Shown here one piece after another: positions 51,371 to 58,954 of a stretch of DNA of 64,000 nt. A program made the translations under genes and the position numbers. A model generated the notes under the pieces. That model saw only the letters and a program-made list of their open reading frames with translations, was not told where the DNA came from and searched no databases. This DNA is from Minisyncoccus sp023229485 (lineage in GTDB: Bacteria > Patescibacteriota > Minisyncoccia > Minisyncoccales > Minisyncoccaceae): assembly GCA_041663645.1 (NCBI GenBank), contig JBAYMH010000001.1, positions 108,783 to 172,782 on the forward strand, read 5' to 3'. Within the stretch, counting starts at the first letter, position 1. Every line of letters starts with the position of its first letter.

Positions 51371-51400
51371 CACAGAGAAAACTAGTGCTTATTTTTTTAC
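51371..51400 (+). terminator. Terminator of cassette 1
   Basis: AGCAC-AGAGAAAACTA-GTGCT is followed by TATTTTTTT. Confidence 0.65.
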
Positions 51401-51407
51401 TTTTTTT

Positions 51408-51482
51408 ACTTCCTAAATACTCAACCTTGTCCGATGTCCGACCCGATCAACACGACGAGGTCCGACCTCAGGTCGGACCTCA
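51408..51482 (+). repeat. 75-nt cassette tail repeat with palindrome, copy 1
   Basis: This block matches 51731-51805 at 74 of 75 positions. It ends in a perfect 25-nt palindrome made of GAGGTCCGACCT, C, AGGTCGGACCTC (51457-51481), whose core also occurs near rplU (23855, 23903). Confidence 0.75.
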
Positions 51483-51496
51483 GGCCGGATAAGATT

Positions 51497-51543
51497 TTAT
51501 TTGTAATAGTCTTGACGTAACCAATCTCTTGTATTATTGAATA
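51497..51543 (+). repeat. Cassette promoter repeat, copy 2
   Basis: This is identical over 47 nt to 51150-51196 and ends 3 nt before the ATG of the second tiny membrane peptide. Confidence 0.7.
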
Positions 51544-51546
51544 ATC

Positions 51547-51699
51547 ATGGAGTCTTATCGGACGGAAAATAGGGTAATCTTGATTCTTTTAATCCTTATT
51601 GTTATGGTAATTGTCATTATGGCACTTAATTTTACTTCAGGGGGTGCCCCTGGGGAATCATGGAGTAGTATTATGACTAATATTGCTGAGAAATTTTAA
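51547..51699 (+). CDS. Small membrane peptide (50 aa), cassette 2
   Basis: The peptide begins MESYRTENR, has one hydrophobic helix rich in Ile, Leu, Val and Met (residues 10-27) and a polar tail with GGAPGESWSS. Its flanks are nearly identical to those of the 51200 gene while the coding parts have diverged strongly after the first five residues. It is probably translated from a leaderless or nearly leaderless message. Function unknown. Confidence 0.5.
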   Translation: MESYRTENRVILILLILIVMVIVIMALNFTSGGAPGESWSSIMTNIAEKF

Positions 51700-51700
51700 A

Positions 51701-51730
51701 AGCACGGAAAAATCCAGTGCTTCTTTTTTT
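51701..51730 (+). terminator. Terminator of cassette 2
   Basis: AGCAC-GGAAAAATCCA-GTGCT is followed by TCTTTTTTT. Confidence 0.75.
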
Positions 51731-51805
51731 ACTTCCTAAATACTCAACCTTGTCCGATGTCCGACCCAATCAACACGACGAGGTCCGACCTCAGGTCGGA
51801 CCTCA
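51731..51805 (+). repeat. 75-nt cassette tail repeat with palindrome, copy 2
   Basis: This is the second copy of the block at 51408-51482, with one G to A difference. Its palindrome spans 51780-51804. Confidence 0.75.
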
Positions 51806-51862
51806 CAGCACGATTTGTCATTTTATGTTCTAATATATAAAAGTGGGTTGTGGGTGGAAATA

Positions 51863-51891
51863 TTGACAAAATTGATAGGATATTGTATTAT
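51863..51891 (+). promoter_or_regulatory. Consensus promoter of the 51923 gene
   Basis: TTGACA (51863-51868), a 17-nt spacer and TATTAT (51886-51891). Confidence 0.7.
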
Positions 51892-51922
51892 ATAGGAAGC
51901 CCTTTAAACTAGGAGGACATTC

Positions 51923-52615
51923 ATGTTTAAAAAAATTATTGTAGAATTGTTAGCACCAACAAAGAAAATGCTGACAGAAGAGATAACCCGAGAAATAGCC
52001 AATAAAACCAAAGTTGAATATTTTCGGGGTGACCTCGTAATCTTCCAAGGATTTCCAGAAATTAAAGACGCTATTCTTGAAAGATGGAATCAATTATATC
52101 TTCCAGTAATTCAAGAGGCTATAATCTCTGGAAAGGAGAACGTCATTATCGCTATAACAAGCGAGAATATGCCCATTTCTGGTGTGTGTGTCGAAACGGC
52201 TCTTGAATACATACAGCACAGCATTCTTCCGGAGATTGAAACGACGGAAGGTGCAAAAGAAATGTATTTCAGGTGCCAGGGGACGCCACTTGAGTTTGTC
52301 TTCAAAGAAAAGTGGAGAGAGCTCTGTAGCGAAGATATGGATCTACTTTTTGAACCAAAGGAATTTGAAGTCGCCTTCAAAAACTTATATTGGTCAAAGG
52401 AAATCGCCCCGCTGTTTATTTCGAATTGGGCTACCGCATGTCGAAGCCTAGAAGAAATCAAGGTAATGGTGTTGAGTTTATATAACACCGGAATGTATCT
52501 TACAGTAGAAGCAGTCTTTCAGGAAGCTGTAGAACCGTACAGAGAAGAACTTATTCATGAGGGTGGAGCATATGCTATAATGGCAACAATAAGACCGATA
52601 GAAGGAAACAACTAA
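51923..52615 (+). CDS. Hypothetical protein (230 aa) with strong SD
   Basis: I do not recognise this soluble, acidic protein. It has no signal or membrane segment and looks mixed alpha/beta (for example VEYFRGDLVIFQGFPEIKDAIL, ENVIIAITSENMPISGVCVET). It has the best SD in the window (AGGAGG, 7 nt before the ATG) and a consensus promoter, so it is probably well expressed. The base composition is less AT-rich than the genes around it, and it adjoins the cassette region, so horizontal origin is possible. A hairpin ends it. Confidence 0.65.
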   Translation: MFKKIIVELLAPTKKMLTEEITREIANKTKVEYFRGDLVIFQGFPEIKDAILERWNQLYLPVIQEAIISGKENVIIAITSENMPISGVCVETALEYIQHSILPEIETTEGAKEMYFRCQGTPLEFVFKEKWRELCSEDMDLLFEPKEFEVAFKNLYWSKEIAPLFISNWATACRSLEEIKVMVLSLYNTGMYLTVEAVFQEAVEPYREELIHEGGAYAIMATIRPIEGNN

Positions 52616-52630
52616 GGTCTTTTTTATTTT
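52591..52630 (+). terminator. Terminator overlapping the stop of the 51923 gene
   Basis: AAGACC (52591-52596) pairs with GGTCTT (52616-52621) across the stop codon, followed by TTTTATTTT. Confidence 0.55.
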
Positions 52631-52708
52631 CTAAACTAAGGATTGGGACTCTTGATTTTTAGTAAAAATAAAATTGACTAAAAATAGAATATATTATACG
52701 GTACAAAT

Positions 52709-52897
52709 ATGTCACTTTGTCCAGTATGCGGATGGGCTCTGTGTGATCACACAGCGGAAGAGCGAGGCCAGACCTATGAAGAGATGGATGCAGAGCTTAC
52801 TCAAGAAGAAAGGGATGCATTAAATACTTGTAATGATGGCATAAAAAAAATAGCTGCTCGCAATCGTGCCGAGCAATTTAGAAGAGAAAGAAAGTAA
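52709..52897 (+). CDS. Small zinc-binding-like protein (62 aa)
   Basis: The protein begins with MSLCPVCGWALCDH, a CxxC plus C-x-H set that could bind zinc, followed by a highly charged helical part (EEMDAELTQEERDALNTC ... RAEQFRRERK). No family is recognised. It has a candidate promoter (TTGACT near 52674) and its own terminator. Composition resembles the 51923 gene more than the core genes. Confidence 0.55.
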   Translation: MSLCPVCGWALCDHTAEERGQTYEEMDAELTQEERDALNTCNDGIKKIAARNRAEQFRRERK

Positions 52898-52898
52898 T

Positions 52899-52920
52899 AG
52901 ACCCACTCGGTCTTTTTTTA
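52899..52920 (+). terminator. Intrinsic terminator
   Basis: AGACC-CACTC-GGTCT is followed by TTTTTTT. Confidence 0.8.
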
Positions 52921-52942
52921 TTTTCTAAAAACTAGAAAATAA

Positions 52943-53085
52943 ATTGCTTCGTTAACTACTTCGTAGTCGTCTCGCAATGACATCGGACTGGGAACATCTT
53001 ATTAGATTCCAGATGATTGCTCCCTCCAGAGGCGGGCAGGCTGGAATAACAAACGGAAAGAAGTGGGAATGACAAGGGTGGGGCG
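52943..53085 (+). repeat. Mosaic of CGCAATGAC-type repeats
   Basis: ATTGCTTCG...CTCGCAATGAC (52943-52981) is followed by further fragments, with a Gly/Cys-rich GAGGCGGGCAGG stretch (53028-53039) and GGGAATGAC (53065-53073). It resembles the elements at 32141 and 37583. No gene is seen. Confidence 0.5.
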
Positions 53086-53158
53086 GGAAGCGATAAAAGT
53101 ATTTTTGCTTTCATCTTCTGAATTTGGTATAATGAAGAAAAAATAAAAACATTCTTGC

Positions 53159-53791
53159 ATGGAGATATTAAGTTTTGAAGAAACCAAAAAACTTTTAGCG
53201 AAGTATAAGATTCCGCACTGTGAAACGGAAATTTTTAATTTTTCAGATAAGGCTCTAGTCTTTGCCAAAAAGATTGGCTTTCCTGTTGTTTTGAAAATAC
53301 ACTCAAGAACAATTTTTCATAAATCAGAAATTGGAGGAGTAAAAGCTAACATCCAAAACGAAGAAGAATTCATGAAAGCATGGAATCAGATCAATGAGAA
53401 TACTAAAGGTAGAAACATTGAAGGAATTTTGGTACAGGAAATGCTTAGTGGAAAAGAAATTGCCATGGGTATGAAAAAAGACGAACAATTTGGCCCTGTT
53501 TTGATGTTTGGACTTGGCGGAATTTTTATTGAAGTTTTAAAAGATGTTTCATTTCGGATTGCCCCGATAGATAAAGCAGAGGCAATAAAAATGATTAAAG
53601 AAATCAAAGGATATAAAATACTTGAGGGCTATCGAACAGGAGAAGACGTGAATGTTTCAAAAATCGCCGATATTTTAGTAAATCTATCTAAAATGTCTAT
53701 GAAAGAAGAATACATTATCGGAATGGACTTAAATCCAGTGATTGTAAATAAGGATTATGCAAAATTAGCTGACTTTAGAATAATAATTTAG
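53159..53791 (+). CDS. acdB: ADP-forming acyl-CoA synthetase, beta subunit
   Basis: This 210-residue ATP-grasp subunit binds the nucleotide in the ADP-forming acetyl-CoA synthetase, which makes ATP from acyl-CoA, ADP and phosphate. It has FEETKKLLAKYKIP at the start, GFPVVLKIHSRTIFHKSEIGGVK (with His54 as the candidate second phospho-His), the ATP-grasp core LVQEMLSGKEIAMGMKKDEQFGPVLMFGLGG and IGMDLNPVIV. It lies 4 bp before the alpha subunit gene. Confidence 0.92.
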   Translation: MEILSFEETKKLLAKYKIPHCETEIFNFSDKALVFAKKIGFPVVLKIHSRTIFHKSEIGGVKANIQNEEEFMKAWNQINENTKGRNIEGILVQEMLSGKEIAMGMKKDEQFGPVLMFGLGGIFIEVLKDVSFRIAPIDKAEAIKMIKEIKGYKILEGYRTGEDVNVSKIADILVNLSKMSMKEEYIIGMDLNPVIVNKDYAKLADFRIII

Positions 53792-53795
53792 TTTT

Positions 53796-55166
53796 ATGTC
53801 AATATTAAAAACATTTGACAATATATTTGATCCAAAAACTGTTGCCATAGTCGGTGCTAGCGAAGAAAAAGGAACAGTCGGTTTTGGTCTTGCGAGTAAT
53901 TTAATAAAGGGATCAAAAAAAAGAAACATTTATTTTGTTAATCCTTTCGACAAGGAGATATTTGGTGAACAAGCCTACGATAAAGTAACTGACATTAAGG
54001 GAAAAATTGATTTAGTTGTTATTGCTGTTCCTGCCAAAATTGTTTTGCAAATCGTAAAGGATTGTATAAGTAAAAAAGTTGGAGGCGTAATAATAGTTTC
54101 ATCTGGCTTTGGAGAACTTGGCGAAGATGGAAAGAAAAAGGAAAACGAAATAGTAAAATTATTGCGAACAGCGAAGATACCATTGATTGGACCAAATTGT
54201 CTGGGGGTATTGAATTCTAGAGTAGATTTTAATGCCTCATTTGCCCCGATTTCTCCGCTTAAAGGTAATATTGCTTTTTTATCACAATCTGGGGCACTAC
54301 TAAACTCATTAATGGACACAATGAATGCTCAAGGATTGGGTTTCTCAAAATTAGTTTCGTACGGAAACGAAGCGGACTTAGATTTGTCCGATTTTCTCTT
54401 GTATCTTAAAGATGACAAAGATACTAAAGTTATTTGTCTTTATATTGAGGGCATAAAAGATGGTCACAAGTTTATGGAAATAGCAAAAGAAGTCACACTT
54501 AAAAAACCAATTTTAGTAATCAAGTCTGGGAGGAGTAGTGCGGGACAAAAAGCAGCCGCAACTCATACCGGAAGTATCGCTGGAGACTATCAAGTATATG
54601 AAACCGCCTTCAAGCAATCAGGCGTTGTTTTAGTTGAAACACTGGAAGACCTTTTTGATTCTGCGAAAGCGTTGGTTATGCAACCACGATGCACAAATGG
54701 AATCGGGATTGTTACCAATGGTGGTGGTGCTGGAGTGTTGACTGTTGATTATTGCGATATTGAAGGAGTTGTCTTGCCTGAAATAAACGAGGAAGACATT
54801 AAAAAAATTGACAAGCGAGGAGTTTTAAATTCTATTCCTGTTAAAAGAAATCCGCTAGACCTGATTGGAGACGCCCTGCCAGATAGGTATTGTGCTGGGA
54901 TTAATGCATTTTTAGCTCAAGAAAAAATTCAGGGATTAATAGTAATAGAAACAACACAGATAATGACGGAACCGCTTGAAAATGCAAAAATAATAATTGA
55001 AATGAAAAAGAAGTATCCAAAAAAACCAATAGTTTGTTGTTTTCTTGGTGGAGATTTGGTAGTAGAAGCAACAAAACTATTAGAAAAAAACGATATTCCA
55101 AATTATTCTGAATTAAGGCGAGCAGTAAGAGCTATAAAAAATTTAATTAAAAATGAACATGAATAA
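53796..55166 (+). CDS. acdA: ADP-forming acyl-CoA synthetase, alpha subunit
   Basis: This 456-residue subunit has the CoA-binding domain (TVAIVGASEEKGTVGFGLASNL), the first ligase domain with IGPNCLGVLN and FLSQSGALLNSL, and the phospho-His loop ATHTGSIAGDY, with His257 at the family position. With AcdB it links acyl-CoA, for example from KorAB, to ATP formation. The last codons overlap a tiny membrane-peptide ORF. Confidence 0.94.
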   Translation: MSILKTFDNIFDPKTVAIVGASEEKGTVGFGLASNLIKGSKKRNIYFVNPFDKEIFGEQAYDKVTDIKGKIDLVVIAVPAKIVLQIVKDCISKKVGGVIIVSSGFGELGEDGKKKENEIVKLLRTAKIPLIGPNCLGVLNSRVDFNASFAPISPLKGNIAFLSQSGALLNSLMDTMNAQGLGFSKLVSYGNEADLDLSDFLLYLKDDKDTKVICLYIEGIKDGHKFMEIAKEVTLKKPILVIKSGRSSAGQKAAATHTGSIAGDYQVYETAFKQSGVVLVETLEDLFDSAKALVMQPRCTNGIGIVTNGGGAGVLTVDYCDIEGVVLPEINEEDIKKIDKRGVLNSIPVKRNPLDLIGDALPDRYCAGINAFLAQEKIQGLIVIETTQIMTEPLENAKIIIEMKKKYPKKPIVCCFLGGDLVVEATKLLEKNDIPNYSELRRAVRAIKNLIKNEHE

Positions 55167-55257
55167 ACAATCAGGAAATATTGTTGCCTTAGTTTTAGAT
55201 ATCCTTTTTATTATTTTTTTACTTATCGTTACTCTCGTTACTCTTTTTGGTCACTAA
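55153..55257 (+). CDS. Small membrane peptide (34 aa)
   Basis: An ORF overlapping the end of acdA by 14 bp encodes a short polar start (MNMNKQSG) and one strongly hydrophobic helix (LVLDILFIIFLLIVTLVTLF). A second in-frame ATG is at 55159. There is no SD; translation might be coupled to acdA. It is of the same kind as the peptides at 17228, 51200 and 51547. The evidence is composition and position only. Confidence 0.4.
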   Translation: MNMNKQSGNIVALVLDILFIIFLLIVTLVTLFGH

Positions 55258-55278
55258 TAATTTAACATATATTTTAAA

Positions 55279-56271
55279 ATGTTTGACGTAATTACTTTTG
55301 GATCTGCGGCATGGGATATTGCCTTGAATCTGCCCAAAACTAGAATAAAAAAAGAAACAAATCTTATTGTTGATAAAGGGATATTTTTCAATCTTGGATC
55401 AAAAATTGATATCGCTAATATAAACACTAATTTTGGAGGAGGTGGAATAAATACCGCTACTACTTTTAGCTACCAAGGATTAAAAACTGCCTATTGTGGA
55501 GCAGTCGGGGATGATATTGGAGGCAGGGAAATATTAAATTACTTAAAAAAAGCAAGAATAAATTCATCATTAGTACAAGTAGCTTTAGAAAAAAAGACTA
55601 ACACTTCAGTAATCTTAATTCCATCAAATCAGGACAGGACTATTTTGGTGTATCGTGGAGCATCGGATTGTTTGCAAGAAAAAGACTTGGATTGGAAAAA
55701 GTTAAACTCAAAATGGTTTTTCTTAGCACCCTTATCGGGAAAATTAAGCCTTATTACCGAAAAGATTTTAGAATATGCTAAAAGTAAGAATATAAAATGT
55801 GCCGTAAATCTAGGATCAACTCAATTATCTTTTTCTAAACCAAAATTAAAAGCTATTTTAGATAAGACCGATATTCTTTTAATGAACTTAGAAGAAGCCT
55901 CTGTTTTAACTAAAATTAATTATAGCGATGAAAGAAAAATAATTAAAGAAGTTAAAAAGATGTGTAATGGCATAGTTGTTGTTACCGATGGAGAATATGG
56001 AGTTTCGGTAATTTGTGGCGACAAAATTTATAAAGCAGCTGGAAAAAAAATAAAACCAGTTGACACTACAGGTGCTGGGGATGCCTTTGCCTCAGCTTTT
56101 GTATCAGCCTTAATACGGGATGAACATGATATTGAGCGTGCAATAAAGCTAGGTATTACAAATGCAAAGCATTGCTTGTTAGAGATGGGTTCGACTAATG
56201 GTTTACTTACGAAAAAAGAAAATAATTTGGTAGAAAAAGAAGAAATCAGTATAGAAATATTTGATTTATAA
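55279..56271 (+). CDS. PfkB family sugar kinase
   Basis: This 330-residue ribokinase-like enzyme has an N-terminal Gly-rich motif (NFGGGGINTATTFSYQGLKTAYCGAVGDD) and the C-terminal signature DTTGAGDAFASAF with the catalytic Asp. The family phosphorylates sugars or nucleosides; the substrate is not clear (adenosine, ribose or a hexose phosphate are possible). It follows the acd operon. Confidence 0.9.
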   Translation: MFDVITFGSAAWDIALNLPKTRIKKETNLIVDKGIFFNLGSKIDIANINTNFGGGGINTATTFSYQGLKTAYCGAVGDDIGGREILNYLKKARINSSLVQVALEKKTNTSVILIPSNQDRTILVYRGASDCLQEKDLDWKKLNSKWFFLAPLSGKLSLITEKILEYAKSKNIKCAVNLGSTQLSFSKPKLKAILDKTDILLMNLEEASVLTKINYSDERKIIKEVKKMCNGIVVVTDGEYGVSVICGDKIYKAAGKKIKPVDTTGAGDAFASAFVSALIRDEHDIERAIKLGITNAKHCLLEMGSTNGLLTKKENNLVEKEEISIEIFDL

Positions 56272-56421
56272 AGTTTTGTCTCAGCTTCAACCTTGTTTAT
56301 TTTACTTGCAAAAAACAATAAAATAGGTTATTCTTTTCAATATTAAGAAAAATTTTAATTTTCTGTTGTTTCTAATTGAAATTGCGGGATTTAGACAATA
56401 ATTAAGTTAAGAAAATATAGT

Positions 56422-57024
56422 ATGATTTCATTGAAAGCTACCAAAAGGGCTGACAGATGCAGCAGTATTGATATGATTCCTGCGGTTTTGTATGGTCCAA
56501 GTATCGAAAATATTAATTTAGAAGTCGATGGTAAAGAATTTGAAAAAGTTTTTAAATCTGCTGGAGAGTCCTTGATCGAGCTTGAAGTAGATGGAAAAAA
56601 ATATTCTGTAATGATTTATGACACACAGCATGATCCAATGACTATCGGAGTTATTCATGCTGATTTTTATCAACCTGATTTAAAACATGAAGTTGAAACA
56701 GAAATTCCTTTAGAATTAATTGGTATCGCTCCTGCAGTTAGTCTTGGAGGAACAATTATTACCAATTTACACGAGTTGACCGTAAAAGCACTACCAAAGG
56801 ATTTGCCAGCTAAAATAGAAGTAGATGTCTCCGGATTAGTAGCTTTTGGGAATCATATCATGGTTAAAGATTTGAAATTACCCAAGGGAGTAACTGCAGT
56901 AAGCCACAGCGACGAGGTAATTGTTCAGATTGTGACTCCAGCAAATGTTGAAGTTGAATTAGCTCCTCTCGTAGCAGACACCGAAGTAACTACTCCTGAA
57001 GAGGAAAAGAAGGAAACTGAATAA
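56422..57024 (+). CDS. rplY: Ribosomal protein bL25 (CTC form)
   Basis: This 200-residue protein is the long, two-domain bL25: the 5S-rRNA-binding domain (MISLKATKR, PAVLYGPSIENINLEVDGKEF, DTQHDPMTIGVIHADF) and the CTC beta-barrel domain (VETEIPLELIGIAPAVSLGGTII, LPAKIEVDVSGL, VTAVSHSDEVIVQIV), with an acidic tail. The length is normal for CTC proteins. A strong terminator follows. Confidence 0.94.
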   Translation: MISLKATKRADRCSSIDMIPAVLYGPSIENINLEVDGKEFEKVFKSAGESLIELEVDGKKYSVMIYDTQHDPMTIGVIHADFYQPDLKHEVETEIPLELIGIAPAVSLGGTIITNLHELTVKALPKDLPAKIEVDVSGLVAFGNHIMVKDLKLPKGVTAVSHSDEVIVQIVTPANVEVELAPLVADTEVTTPEEEKKETE

Positions 57025-57089
57025 TTTTGAAAATTGAATTAAATATCGTCTAGATTTTTTTAAAGAAAATAAAGAGGGAATAATAAAAA

Positions 57090-57118
57090 AAGTGCAAATT
57101 TTGCACTTCTTTTTTTTA
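57090..57118 (+). terminator. Terminator after rplY
   Basis: AAGTGCAAA/TTTTGCACTT is followed by CTTTTTTTT. Confidence 0.85.
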
Positions 57119-57172
57119 TTTAATTGCTGTATAATTACTATGTTATATAATAAGTAATTTTATTTTGAAAGA

Positions 57173-58594
57173 ATGAATTGTCTAAAAAAGAAAACATTTT
57201 TTTTATTTCTAATTTTTTTACTTTCTCCAATTTCTCAGATTATTGCTGCTTACGACATGACTGCTATGTGTGATTCTGGCAAATGGGAAACAGAATGTAC
57301 AAAAATATCAAAAGAAGAATGTGAAAAACTTTGCAACGATTGTCTGGCATATTTGAACGAAAAAGGAAAAAAAGTTCAAGCAGAAATTAACGATACCGGA
57401 TCAAAAAAGAAAACGCTGCAGAATCAAGTAAGTTCGCTCAGTAAAAAAATAAAAAATCTTGAAAATCAAATATCTCAATCAAAAATAGCGATTAGAGTTT
57501 TTGGAGACCAGATTGACGATACTATGAAATCCATTGATGAAACAACCGTTAGTATTAGTGGGCAACAACAAGAAATTTCTGAAATATTACGTGCCGCAAA
57601 AGAAGAAGATGAGAAGTCTTTTTTTGAAATTTTAGTATCCAGTAATACCTTGGCTGATTTTTTTGATAATATGCTTTATCTAGAAACCTTAGGGCAAAAA
57701 AATAAAGATATTTTAGAAAATCTTGAAAGTCTTAATACGACTTTAGTTGGCAAAAAAACTACACTAGAAGAGCAAACAGATCAACTTAAAAATCTTGTCA
57801 TAGTTCAAGGTGAACAAAAGGCAGAAACAGATGAAACAAAAAAAGACAGAGAGTATTACTTAGGGCTTACTGAAAAAGAATATCAAGCAAAGCTTGCAGA
57901 AAAAAAGGATTTAGATAAAAAAGCAGCTAAGATTAGCAGTGCCTTGTTTGAACTTGCTGACACAGAGGGTGGCGGTATTGCTTTTGGTGAGGCTGCTAAG
58001 CTAGCTAAATTTGCGGAAAACATGACAGGAGTTAAGGCCGCCCTTATACTTGCTATTATTCATCAAGAATCATATAGAAATGGATTATATGGAGGGAATG
58101 TTGGGCAGTGTTACTTAACAGATTTTGATACGGGAAATGGTACAAGTCTTGCTGGTGCATATAAGCCCAGAGTTATGAATCCGACTAGAGACGTTCCAGT
58201 TTTCTTAGATGTCGTAAAGGCACTTGGAAAAGATCCAAAGAAAACTCCAGTTTCATGCTGGATACCAATGTACACAAAAGGTTCTCCTTATGGTTGGGGA
58301 GGGGCAATGGGGCCAGCTCAATTTATTGCAGCTACTTGGAAATCAGTCAGGTCTGATGTTGAGTCTATTCTTGGAAAGGCTGCTAATCCATGGGCTATTA
58401 AAGACGCATTCTTGGCATCTGCGGTGTTGCTTAAAAAGAATGGTGGTATTGCCGATCCGTATACTGCTGCTTGTAGATATTACGCAGGACAGTGTAATGT
58501 AGCAGGTAAGGGGTATGCCAATAGTGTTACCGCAAGAATGAAAACCTATCAACAGGATTTGGACATATTAGTCGAGGCAGGTATTTTAAAATAA
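57173..58594 (+). CDS. Secreted coiled-coil lytic transglycosylase
   Basis: The 473-residue protein has a signal peptide (residues 8-25, cleavage near AAYD), a long EnvC/PcsB-like coiled coil (about 55-260), and a C-terminal goose-lysozyme-like transglycosylase domain: LILAIIHQESYRNG with catalytic Glu299, GGAMGPAQFIAATWKSV and a final YANSVTARMKTY. It probably cuts peptidoglycan in cell division or pilus assembly. Four Cys lie just after the signal (CDSGKWETECTKISKEECEKLC). It has its own terminator. Confidence 0.88.
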   Translation: MNCLKKKTFFLFLIFLLSPISQIIAAYDMTAMCDSGKWETECTKISKEECEKLCNDCLAYLNEKGKKVQAEINDTGSKKKTLQNQVSSLSKKIKNLENQISQSKIAIRVFGDQIDDTMKSIDETTVSISGQQQEISEILRAAKEEDEKSFFEILVSSNTLADFFDNMLYLETLGQKNKDILENLESLNTTLVGKKTTLEEQTDQLKNLVIVQGEQKAETDETKKDREYYLGLTEKEYQAKLAEKKDLDKKAAKISSALFELADTEGGGIAFGEAAKLAKFAENMTGVKAALILAIIHQESYRNGLYGGNVGQCYLTDFDTGNGTSLAGAYKPRVMNPTRDVPVFLDVVKALGKDPKKTPVSCWIPMYTKGSPYGWGGAMGPAQFIAATWKSVRSDVESILGKAANPWAIKDAFLASAVLLKKNGGIADPYTAACRYYAGQCNVAGKGYANSVTARMKTYQQDLDILVEAGILK

Positions 58595-58603
58595 AATTAA
58601 TTT

Positions 58604-58637
58604 AAAAAAAGCCTAGTTTTATAAGCTAGGCTTTTTA
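58604..58637 (+). terminator. Terminator after the lytic transglycosylase
   Basis: AAGCCTAG-TTTTATAAG-CTAGGCTT is followed by TTTAATT. Confidence 0.8.
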
Positions 58638-58712
58638 ATTATTCAAAATTTTCTTATAATTCCACTATTTCGTTTTTATTTCCTAACAAAAAAAGAACCG
58701 AAGTCCTTAATA

Positions 58713-58786
58713 TGGGTTAGCCGAGATTTGAACTCGGGATCTCAATCCTTTAGAGTGGTGCGTTCTACCTACTAAACTACTAACCC
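58713..58786 (-). tRNA. tRNA-like gene with CTA anticodon loop (undetermined)
   Basis: On the minus strand the acceptor GGGTTAG/CTAACCC (7 bp), D stem GTTT/GAAC and T arm CCGAG-TTCAAAT-CTCGG are all perfect, with T8 and A9 in place. The anticodon loop reads CTCTAAA, which would give CTA, pairing with UAG. But the 5-bp anticodon stem (CACCA against GGATT) pairs at only two positions. An AAA anticodon in an alternative register pairs at three. It could be a degenerate tRNA, a suppressor tRNA or a tRNA-like RNA. TAG is used as a normal stop by many genes here, so general UAG decoding is unlikely. Confidence 0.55.
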
Positions 58787-58789
58787 AAA

Positions 58790-58861
58790 CAGGCTGAGTT
58801 GGAATTGAACCAACGAACTTACGATTATCAATCGTATGCTTTTCTCCTAAGCTACCAGCCT
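58790..58861 (-). tRNA. tRNA-Ile(GAT)
   Basis: The acceptor AGGCTGG/TCAGCCT (last pair G-T), D stem GCTT/AAGC, anticodon stem TACGA/TCGTA with loop TTGATAA (anticodon GAT) and T arm GTTGG-TTCAATT-CCAAC form a full cloverleaf. CCA is not encoded. It precedes the tRNA-like gene on the same strand. Confidence 0.92.
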
Positions 58862-58921
58862 AATTAATTTACTGGTTTACTTCTATCATATTTGTATTAA
58901 AAGTCAAGAACCATTAGTCTA

Positions 58922-58952
58922 AAAAATAAAACAGACTCTTACGAGCCTGCTT
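58922..58952 (-). terminator. Terminator after prfA
   Basis: On the minus strand CAGGCTC-GTAA-GAGTCTG (one mismatch pair) is followed by TTTTATTTTTT. Confidence 0.7.
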
Positions 58953-58954
58953 TT

